From Stichopus chloronotus (taxonomy: Eukaryota > Echinodermata > Holothuroidea > Aspidochirotida > Stichopodidae), in the NCBI GenBank assembly GCA_021234535.1, contig CM037841.1, positions 10,932,825 to 10,996,824 on the forward strand: 64,000 nucleotides of DNA, in the 5' to 3' direction. Positions within the stretch are counted from its first letter, which is position 1. Every line of letters begins with the position of its first letter. Both the position numbers and the translations under genes were made by a program. Shown one piece after another: positions 42,301 through 54,300 of the stretch. The notes under the pieces are model-generated. The model saw only the letters and a list, made by a program, of their open reading frames with translations, had not been told where the DNA came from and made no database searches.

Positions 42301-45300
42301 GAAGCATTTTTTTTAATCTACACTGTAATACCATTTTGAGATATGGCTGTTCAAAGTTTGATAAAAGTGCAAGATGTGAATTAGTGTTGCACAGTGTCAG
42401 TATTTCTTTTGTTACACTGATATAGATATTGTTTCTTTAAGTACTGGGTTTCACATTGGTTATTGATATCAGTATTTTTGAAAACCCCCATACATGCATC
42501 TAAAACAAAACCCTCCTGGCATATAAAATTCTCAATTGTCCTTGAGAAAATGGTTTAGTGAACAACGCACAAAATATGGCATATCATATGAGTCCCTCCC
42601 TTTATCTCACAAACTTGCATATTTGGCTTATATTTATTCATGATGCAATTGTAAATTAGAAATTCATTTGTAAAATGGCCAATGTTTAATGGATTTTGAT
42701 GGGAATTGTGGCCATTTTCTGTTTAAATGATTAATTCAGTCAATACTCACAAGTATCTTTTTCATGTTAAATCTACTTCAAAGATGCCTGACTGTGAGTA
42801 AGCGGTCCTGCATGAAACTGTACCATTAATGAGGGTACTATTCCAAACAGCAAGCAGCTGGTGAGGTATCAATCAACAATAACTTGTTCAGAAGATAGAG
42901 GTGCAAAAGAGTTAAGAGACAGGTAAGTGAGAGGCAAACCAAATATTAAGAGTTTGTCATTTGCAGACAATGACGCACCATCATGACAATATGTGTTGGT
43001 GTATGAATCACAAGATTTAGGTAAATATTGCAACCATTTATTTCTAAAAGCATGCCTGTGCTTTTCTCAATGTCCACAGTATTTAATGTGACTTTTGTTT
43101 CCATCACTTCTAAATATATCATTTACCAATTAAATCATCCACAAAATTTCATGACAAGCAAAACAATATCAGCACGTAAATGGTAGCAATATTTCCTACA
43201 TCTCTCCTATAAAAGATCTACATTTCTCTCATCATATACGTACACCTGTCAGTTATCAAAATTAGTTCTCAGTATGGTACTGCCAGCATAAAAAAAAAAA
43301 AAAAAAATGGGGGAGAAGTTACTAGACTCACTATTAAAGTCAACTCAGTGTAATAAATATTACACATGTTAACATAAATAAAACAAGACACTGTAATGTT
43401 TTTAGTACCTGTTCAAAGGGTGTGGCAGCATTATAAGTGTGCATTCAGATAAAACATTTAAAGGTTGTGTGACATAAAAATGACATTTTGGAATATTGGC
43501 AGCACTAATCATTAAAAATGTTGAAATTCCATCAAATATTGACAATTTTACAGGAAAACTCTCAAAAATGTAATCTATATAGAAACGCAATTCCATTATA
43601 TTTTCATTCAGTGTTTTAATCTCCAACTTTTAAACAAAGTCAGCTCTTTTCTATATCATGTCATGCATCTTTAATGTTATCCACAAACTTAATGATCCTC
43701 TGGAAAAACTCAAATTAACAATCAGTCGGAACCACCCAACCCAGGGTGATGCTCTGAGGCTGAATCAAACATCACCATAGCAACCAATGTAAACCATTAT
43801 GTTCATCTCCTTTGTTTTAGGGACTCCTTCGATAATGACGTTTGATTGCTTTGTTCATTCTGATGATTCTGGGACAAATGCGACTGTTGAAAGGAAATTA
43901 AATCCTGTTTGTTCCACTTTACCTCTAGTGTGTTGTTGACGTAGGTCAGCATGTCGTCTATGTTATTGGTGATGGTGTCTGGTAAACTTGAGACTTGAGA
44001 TGAAGTGTAACCACTCACTGCAAGGGCGGTTATAGCAGCAAACCTGAAAATCCAAGACATATATTAATTACATCTGATCCTACTTCTATCTTGCTTTTTT
44101 CCTATTTATTTTCTGTCACTGAGATAGCTTTATTTCATATTACTTCTTTCAATGCCAAGCAAATGCATTAGTTTCTCATAGACTTTCACAGACAGGTGCT
44201 CTTATTGGGAAACAATGCTCAGCCAGTGACAGCACCAGCAAACATTTACAATTATTTTCAATTAAGGTGGTTCCAATTCTTTCATATAGATAGTTACAAA
44301 CAGATCATACATACAATTGGTTTGCTTCTACTAATAATAAACATCTCACATTACTTATTACCTTTAAAAAACACTACAACAATAACAAAAAAACATAACT
44401 CATCTACAGAGATCAGTGACCTTGGCCAGGACGAACGGCCCATGCAATTCCACCCTTTGAAACTTACACTAAGAAGAACAGCATGAGAAGTAATAGTCCT
44501 GTAAACACGTAGCGTTTCAACTCAAACTTTGATGAATTCTTCTGAATCATCTTCCCGCCGCAATTACCACAGAGACGGCAACAGCAGAATATCAAGAGGA
44601 ACATGGAGAAGATGAGGAGAAAAATCATCCCAAGGACGAACAGGACGATGAAACCCACTAAATTACCACGAATCTGCGAATAAAATTGATAAAATAGGAA
44701 AATGACAGTTGCTAGCACTGTAGACCATACAATCCTCGACAAAAATGATGGGACACGTGTACACAAATGTAGCAGTATTGAAGTAGATTCATACTAATCT
44801 TTCACAATCTCCTCCTCTCTGGATCAATGTTGTCCTAACCAAAAGATATATTCCAGTTGTCAACATTTGAATGGAGGAGCGGGGGGGTGTCTCACATACT
44901 TTCGTTGAGGATTTCAGCTTTGTGAATTCAACTTACAATTGTAGTGTTGTTGCCAATTTCCAGTTTTCAAGGAGATCACCACAAGACCTTATCTCAGCAA
45001 CAAGTAAAGGCACAGACCCCTCCCCCGCTACTCCCCTCCCTCCCCCCTACTTTTTGAACCGTGGCAGGTGGATTCCATTATCGACCATAAACGTTTCTAT
45101 ATGTATGCTCATTTCAGACAGATACAAAAGAGATGAGAAAGCCTAGAAAGGCTCTGGTAATATGATCCCGCTATGACAATGAACCTGGTGAAGGCTGTGT
45201 GTGTATGTATACAAAAAGAATGAGCACTATTAATTGGTTGATACAGCACATATAGCAGGACATACTGTCATTGTAGCACAAACTATTTTTTTTTCTCTTT

Positions 45301-48300
45301 TTTAGGGGGGTAGAATGCTGAGACTGGTGCCAGATGTTTAACCCATTTTCTCTTTCTCCTCTTCTTATCCTTTTCAACTGGCTCTTCATACATTTAATTG
45401 CCTGCACAAGACCAGGTCTGTGATCACATGTTCAACAGTGCAGTGTGAAAAATAATTACGATATAAAATTTGACTTACATAAAAATGCCTTCACTTTTAC
45501 TTTAGCATGACATGCCAATGTTTACATTATTATGAAATGTCCATTAGGAGAGATGAGCAATGCATTGGATAGGGTACCCTATAGAGAAACCAACCTATCC
45601 CCTACAAAAAAAAAAATATCAACAAGACTGCCTGAAAACAAGCCACACCAATTGTGATGTATATCGAAGGCCTTTACATAAGGATGACTTGCACAGTTGT
45701 TGTATCAACAGTCATTCCTTAATTTCAAGAGCTGGTAATGATGAAAGGTAGAGTGAACTCATTACGAATGCAGTATGTACATATATGGAGCAGAAATGAA
45801 AGGAGGTACTCCAGAGAATCTCAGCAATTCCCCCCGACCCCCTCCTCAGGCTCCAAAATTTTTTTGTCTCTCTGTCTGTAGTATACGACATCATCCGGGA
45901 GAAAGCATCTGAGCGAGTGTGGCTTCACCTCCACCTGTTAGATGTAAAACTCCTTGGTGTGGGTATTTAAGAATGACAAACTTAACTGTATCAAACATAC
46001 TGCATGTCTAATCGTCATGCTAGGGTTGAATCGTAACCTTTGACGATGCCCCCTCCCCTCGGACACCTGAACAATTTGCTATCTTGAACGGCTCCTTCTA
46101 CTCATCATTTACAGTATACTGTACAGTAGCTGAAACCTTGACCATTACCATAATGGATATGAACTTGAGTGTTCCGTCCCCGACCCTCTCTCAAGCATTG
46201 AACTTTACGGTACACCTTGCTATTTTTAACCAGAAGTTAAATGTCACACACAGCCAGTATGACTTTGTTCAGATGTTTACAACATTCAGTTTTTACTAAA
46301 TTGTCTGAACTGACTCTGAGCAAAGTCCAGAGTTTGTTTACCTAAACTCTAATTCTGTTTAGCCGATATCAGAATACTGTTTCCAATTTCTTCTTCTTTC
46401 CTTCAGTCTTGAGGTATTTTTTCAGCTGTGCACATCAGACATGATGATCAGGATGATGGATTATACTTACAAAATGCTTGAAATGTTTCAACAAAATCCA
46501 TTCATCAGGATACACATTGGTATCAATGAGGTAATGATAACATGGAGACGACATGCTCGTTTGGTATCACTGAATTCTGAAGGGATGCGTTGGTCTTTAG
46601 AGGGCAATTCCATGACTACAACAAATCTATCTCCAACAACGAGTGCAACACACCACAGTACACACGATATTTCTGCAGCTCTCATGCTTATGTAATACGA
46701 GGACATTGTCACCACAAATATTAAACAACCCGTCAAGAGGACCTGACCCACCATCTATTCTAAACTCCCTGTTTAAGGTCCCTTACATGTCATAAAAAAA
46801 GTTGATTTTGTTTTTTGCATAATGGCCTTGGCACATATGTTTTCCATAAATTCACTTTCTCAAGTCAATTGAACATCACCTTGGAAACAATGTTAAATAT
46901 CCTAGGTTACTACAGTGTAAGTGTTATCCACTTATGGTACAATTCCTGAGAAGTTTCTAACAAATATGGAGGTATTTTGATTGAGTACAGACAAGAAAGC
47001 ATGTCATGTAACAAAGTGCAGGCTCAAGTAAAGAAAGAGACTGTCTGAAAACAAAATGGATAGCACAGATCTGATCATTTTGCAATAATTTGATGGAAAC
47101 TTCGTAACATTGTGCTGAATGCAGTGGTAAATGTTATGTACCGTATGTACAGCAGAAAACAACACACAGTATTACAGTACAGAGTGCAAAACAGAAAGCC
47201 CCATAGGAAGTGAAAAAAGTGCAATTCACATATGTGCTGATTACAAGGCTCTATGAAGCAACTACTGATAAGCCTACAAGATGAGTGCTAGTGAGTGACA
47301 TATACCAAAATACCAAAAGAATTTTGAATCATTGCGTTTCCTACTTGTAACAAACGGATTAGACAAAGTCTTTTCGTGAGTGTTTTGCTGTATTTCATGG
47401 TAACAATACTTGTGACAAATATTTAAGAAAAAAGTTTGCTTTCCAAATACCAACCTGAGGCAACGCAGACTGAAAGTCCAGATTTCCTCCAATTGCTTCT
47501 ATTACTACAGCTGTGAGGAGAGAATTGTACGAGAACAAATGAGTAACAGAGAACATAAAGTGCAGTCAGTCCTTGTTCACTTTTAACAAAAACAGCTTGC
47601 ATAATTTCGTTTTGGTTTAGTTTGATGAGTAAATAGTCCGAAAGAACAATATCCTCATAATCAGACCCTGACAGAGGAGAATCCCCAAACCCCAGCCACA
47701 AATCAAATCTCCCACACTGCTGAAAATACAGTATTTGTCAAGTACATTTTAAAAAGGCATTTAAAACTCAGGCTTAGACATCACCCTAGACTCTGGCAGA
47801 CCATTCTATCCATCCACAACTCTGTGAGAAGTACTATCTAACATCCAACCTAAGGATCATCTTTTGGAGTTTCAGTCTGTGACCACAAGAACACCTAGAA
47901 TTAAACCACTGAAAAAAAAATAATAATTGCAAACTAAATTATAAACACCATGAACAATTTTAAACTTGTTAAGCACATAACCCCCAATGTTATCTAGGCT
48001 TAAGGGATGTAAGATTAAGTATTTCGAAACTGTGATCATAACTGACACCTCTTACAGTACAGAACTAATCAGCCTACAATCTTGGACAAAATTGTTGGGA
48101 TACCTTGTTGTACGTTGCAAATATAATACTGAATTTTAGGTGAGAGGATAACATGAAAACCCGCGCCCCTTTCCAATGTTGCGCTATAGAAGTGAATGTA
48201 CAGTACCCTTTGAACAGCAATCCTATAGCCAACATTGAACGGGGGCACGGGGTGTCCCAAGGTATTTTGTCCAAGATTGTCTGAGTTTTTTGGGAGCAAT

Positions 48301-51300
48301 TTTGGAGCAAAGTTTTGAAAGAAAATTGAACATTTTTGGACAAGGTGCATCATAAAAATCAGTTATCAGGGCCGATGGGTCTGGGGATTTTCAAATGAAA
48401 GTATTCTGAATTTCGACGATGAACATAACAAGTTTAATTTTAATTTTGGGGGTTTATTTGTATATGTTTTGTTTGGAAGGAGTGATCATGAATGGATAGA
48501 TTGTTTCATGGTTTTGCATGCAGACAGAAATAGTTGCATTTAGAAATAACATTGATGGGCAGCTGTTGCATTGCGTTGCAACAGGAGTGTTACTGCAATT
48601 GTAGAATGCTGGTAGGAATCCTAGTCATAATATATTCTGAAGTAGCTCCATGCTCTACCAAAATGCGTTAAAGTCAGAACTGTAGATTCAGTTTAATATT
48701 AAAATAATGGTAGAACATTAGTAAAGGCTGGTTTTTTACATTTTTGGCCGCTAAATCAAGATTTGTGACTGCAATTTTTACATTGCACGAAGCTGGTTAC
48801 ATATGTAATCTTCAGTCTTGTGATCTACGCAATTTTCCCTTGGGATGCTTTTTTTTTTTCCTGTCAAAACATTTGGTAGAACGTGGGTTTCATTAACCTA
48901 TACTGTCAGACGCTGTTGTTAGGTCTAAGTCAGCTTGGATGGGGAGGCCGGGGTTCGATTCACGGCATGACCATAGTGATTTTCACTGCTCAATATCCAT
49001 TTATAAAGTTTAACTCAAATGTCTGTCAACTTCTCATTTTTCATTCATTCATATATAACATAAGGTAATACATACACATATATTAATATAAATATTAATA
49101 TAATGATACAGCTCTAACAACAAACATGTACTCTGAAGTCCGTTGAAACTGCTTAAAATGAATGCCATATTACAGTGCACCATGTACGGTACGATAGAAT
49201 GGGTGCCACAATGTCACTGTTATGTGAATATGAGCAAATGTCACATTTATTAAATTTGCATTTTAGGGGTTTATTTTGTATAATGATAGTACACTTTGTT
49301 ACCCAGATTAACCTGCACGTCAGTCATAACAGTCATTAAGCGTAGTTACTTTAATACCAGACACCACGTCATCACTGTAAACAATTTGAATAAATAACAC
49401 ATACACATTGATCTTCTTCAACGGACCACAGTGACTAACATGTTAGTTGATTTTTGGGGGGGTGTTTTTTGTTTTTGTTTGTTTTTTTTCTTCGGCACCT
49501 GTCTCGATATCAGAGTTTGAGCCGAAACTACATCATTTGTTTCATAGAAAATGTTTTACAGGAGTTTCCCGGTCGACAAGATGCATTGGAGTTATGATGT
49601 TACCTCCCCAATGACTGCATTTTATTCAGCACATTTAGTGCAAATACATGGATTTGACTGACTTATTCCTCCCTTTACTCCGTAATAACATTGACAACAT
49701 TCACACAATAATATTATTACACTAAATCAACTTCAATATAGGCCCAAAACATGCCAAACATGCGCTGCTGATGTTTCTTGTTGAAAGGAATAACACCCCC
49801 CATTTTGCCGTTTAACTTATTTCAGATTGACGATTTTTCCTGTGTCCCGCACATGCCTCTAAACCCAGGAAATTCTCAGACAATCTTGGACAAAATTGTT
49901 GGGACACTTTGTCATACGTTGCAAATATAATAATGAATTTTAGGTGAGAGGATAACATGAAAACCCGCACCCCTTTCCAATGTTGCGCTATAGAAGTGAA
50001 TGTACAGTACCCTTTGAACAGCAATCCTATAGCCAACATTGAACGGGGGCGCGGGGTGTCACAGGTATTTTGTCCAAGATTGTAGTAGCTCTTTTTGAAC
50101 TGTTTCCAAAATATGTTTGTCTATTTTTGCAAACTGGGGATTCAGTCTCCACAGCATACTCCAAATGGAGCCTAACCAACTGCTTGTAGAGCCTCAAGAC
50201 CATATCCTTATGAAAAAGTTTTAAATCCTGTCTAATCACACCTACAATTTCCCTTTCCTAGACCACTCTACACATTGTCTAGAAGGTTTGACAGAATAAT
50301 CTATGAAAATTACAAGATATTTTTCAACTTGGATACGTATACTACTATAATGTTAGGATTCCCTTGACCACTATGCATAACTTCACTTAGTCTACAATGA
50401 ACAGCATTTGCCAATCCTCAGTACAGACCACTGGAACACTTTATCAAGATCACTTTGAACTCACTTACTGTGGCATCATGTCCAGAAAAACATCAGAATA
50501 CAGTATACAGTATTTTTGTATCCTAGCAGCAAATTTCTTGACTGAAGAACCAACAATATTATCGAGATAATTAAGTCCCAAAATTTATTCAAAAAAAGTT
50601 GACCAAAGAGAAAAGCGACAATTGAAAGTGCTATACTGTAAAATCTTACTTCAAACTTATAGTTTCAATTTGAAACATAAACGGAATTTGAAAAAGAGTG
50701 ACTCTTACAGTAGCTTAATATTTTGTTACAGATGTTACTGATTTCTTGCTTTTGCTTTTTTTCTTTTCTTCTCATTTTGCAAAGTGCCATCAGCACTTTG
50801 GTGGATTGGGCACATTATAAGTCTTATATCGTTATTACTTATCGTCACTATTGAATTATCTCAATAATTGTCGTGATGAAAAAAAAAGTCAATATTGTCC
50901 AACAAACACCTTTATTGCATTCATCACCTTACGAAAATGTCACAACAGGAAATGAACATCCGTATGCATGTTACAGTATGTGTTACAGTAGTTCAGACCC
51001 TCATTGTCTCATTACCTACAATATGGATCTACTGTAGCTGGTGTTTACTGTGACTACTGTGGATCAGTTGATTACCATGGTAACTGCAGCAACTGATCAA
51101 CATGGAAGCATCATGCCTTTACAGTAAATACTACAGCTGTATTCACTGTAACACATGGTGTTGGGAAATGACTATATATACTGCAGCTGTACTTATTAAA
51201 CAATTGCAAATGTGTAGATTAAGTCCACATAACGTAGATGCATCACAGGTGCTCTAGCATACAGTAAGTACAATTCACCTGCTAAATATGTATATTATAC

Positions 51301-54300
51301 ATTCCTCTACTACAAAGGTTTGTAACATCACTATTATAGCTTCTAGAAGTTAATATTCATTCTTCCACTCATTTCTCTTCTTTCAGAAAAAGATCATATG
51401 GCTGGAAAGTTTATATGATATCATTTTAGGATAACACGTTCAGACAGTTACTGTACTCATTAGAGATCACAGTGTGCTTGCTAAATTCTTTTGTCTTTCT
51501 ACTACAGTTGAAGATCATCAAATTCCAAATCAGAAGTCCATTACTTTGATGGCAAAAATTGTTGGATGTATCAGAAACAGTTAAGAAAATTTTGGTTAGT
51601 CGCAAAGTTAGTACAAATCTCGAATTTTCTAGCCCGACAATATAAGGACATGCATACAGTATAAGGACATGAACGCCCACAGAAAATGCACACACTCAAG
51701 CAGACAATAACTTTCATTGGAACCTATACATTCTTTTTTCACCTTTAGGGAGTGGATCAATATTTTCCTTTCATCTTTTGTCATGTCTCTAATTCATGCT
51801 CAACCTCCTGTCTTGGTAACAGATTACAGTCACTATAGCAAGTGGATTATTTGTTCAGAGCAGTCCTTGCCATGTACTGTACATAAACCACCTTCATTTA
51901 TTCCCCTAGCTGCAGACTCACACAGCTATTCAATTGCTTTCCCTTTCTTTCTTCTGTACATTCAATTACCCTGTATACACATCACTGACCAGTTGCATGC
52001 ATTTTATTGTTTCATCAGTCGGCCATGGCAACTGGATACAGAACTATGTCAAATACAATAAATGGTGCTGCAACTGGTAGTTTACTCTGGGTGAGATGTT
52101 ATAACTTGAGCTGCTACAGTATTAAATGATAAAAAAAAATGTTTCAAGCAAAATGCTATCAAGATTTGTGTCAAATGGAAATTCCTACAGTACATTTCTT
52201 GAAAGGGTAACATTGTGTTTGTTTTAACAGAAAAAAAAATCCTACATCTAAAACCAATATTTATGGACACAGAGGGTTATAATAAGGAAGTTAAAGCAGG
52301 ATGGGAGTGATCTTCTCATGAAATAAGTTTCTGACAGATAGATATTCAGTGCTTTTAGCTAAGGTATAATTTGTTCACCCAATTTGCTTTACAAAAGTCA
52401 AATGATACACTTTCTGTAACTCATCTTATAATGACCAATGTTTGGAGGGAAATGAAGCTATTGCTGATGGATACTGTTGAGACTGAATGGTTTTTTCAAT
52501 TATCAAAGTTATTTTCTATTTTTCTTTGTTTATAATGTTGATGCAACATAATAATTCCATTTAAGACCACATGTATTTCCACTCATTCACTCTTTTACAA
52601 TTTGTGAGATCCTACGGGATCAAACCATCCTGCCTACTTATTTCTATAAATTTCGTCATATTCTTCTTTTCACTTATCCCTTTTTTCCTTCTGTGGATAA
52701 GCAATTTTGCTTGCAGGATGTTCTCTTTTACATGGGGCAGATTACAAAAGTTGGGACTTGACTCACACTAATGAAATGAAGGCCTATTCTGCCACACCTC
52801 TAAATCTGCTTAAACTGGGTTCACCTTCTGAGTTCTAAGATACTTTAATTTGCTTTAAATTGTATACCATGCCACATGGACACATATACAAAAAATTCAG
52901 AGACACTTAATTGACAATTAAAGGAAATGCATTACTCAACATATTATGCATACTGTATGCTATTTGTTTTCAGTGAACATTTTGTACAACTGTATCAAAG
53001 GAGGAAAAAAAAAGAATTTGCACAATGTTTCTCTAAAATGACAGAAAGCAAACTTTGCATTGACATTATCCTGGAACATGGGTCCTTATCTTTTAAAGGC
53101 ACAGTTCAAATCTAAAATGTCAATTTAAGGTCCTGTGACATGAAAATGACATTTTGGAATATTGGGTGTATTAATCATTAAAAATGAGAAAATGGTGCAA
53201 ACAGCCACAGGCAAATTCAGGCCCACATGTGTATCATGAATAAGCAATAAACAGTATGCAAATCTGTGACATCAAGAGATGGACTCCTATGATATGTATT
53301 ATGTTATCCTTAGTTTCCTTAACCTATATTTCAAAGACAATTGAAATTTGATATGCCCATGAGGGTTTTACTTTGGAAGCATATATAATTTCTTCTTCAA
53401 AAATATCGATATCACTCACTAATGTGAAACCCAGTGACTGAGTAATTAAGAAAGAATATATAAAGAGTTAATGACAGAAATACTGACACTGTGTGCAACA
53501 CTCCCACATCATCTGTTTTACATTTTCATCAAACTATGAAATGTCATACTGTACATCAAAAATGGTAATTAATAGATATGAACAAAATTTCAACGGATTG
53601 TCATTCAGGGTTCTACTGTGCAACTACTAGATGAATCCAGCTCTTTCGGACTGGATGCATGTCACATGCACACAACCTTTTTAAGGATATTCTTTGTTGA
53701 TTATTCAGAGCTGTGTTTCTTCACAGTTTACAGTATCTTTACAGAATGCACCATTATGACTAAACTATGGAGAAGACTACAGTAGACAGTCATGTATCGT
53801 ACTGTGCATCCAGCTTCCTTTATCATTGTCATCCATAGATTTATGTTCACTTTATTGTAAGTAAACATAGGTTGACTTGCATCAGATTCAATTATTTTAA
53901 CAAAGTTTCCTAAACAGGATTTTTGGGGGGTTCATCCTGTAAGCAGTTTCTTTCAAGTTTTGTTCACTTGTTCACTTTGTGATATTCACTTTACTGTATG
54001 ATTAAACATTTGGAAAGTTAACTGTCTTACAGCACAATAGATCACTTTGGAAGATTTAATGAAAGGGTGACAGAATGATTACAATATATTAGAGTTCACA
54101 TGACTATAGTACAGTACAGCCACATCCTATGTGAAATTACTAAAAAAACCATTATTTTGCAAACGGCAAATTACAAAATTAGGATTTGAAAACTATCAAA
54201 TGCAACGATCAAATATCAAGTGCAACGATAATTACTGTACCACTGTGTGGATGAGAGTAAAACTCCATTGTTACATGAGATAATTACTTGATAAATGAAC

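Larger units (their letters stand above)
37754..43922. other. Intron 4 of prominin
   Basis: A 6.2-kb intron containing a possible hAT MITE (41521-41834) and two copies of the TTAA family (42219-42782 and 43458-43633). The remaining sequence is AT-rich with a C tract near 40810 and nothing coding. Confidence 0.7.
47690..50630 (-). mobile_element. CR1/L2-like LINE remnant (reverse transcriptase C-terminal half), split by an insertion
   Basis: Minus-strand translation shows decayed but ordered LINE blocks. A FADDTK-type region is altered to KKFAA; then come LQSDLDKVFQWS, LRLYKQLVRLHLEYAV and SSKRAT. After the insertion follow RLISSV, then a VLNKFKIVHGVYN-like region and a SLNAFKN.LDKY-like end. 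Stops and frameshifts are frequent. The two halves meet in frame if 48077-50084 is removed. It is an inactive fossil in intron 1. Confidence 0.82.
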
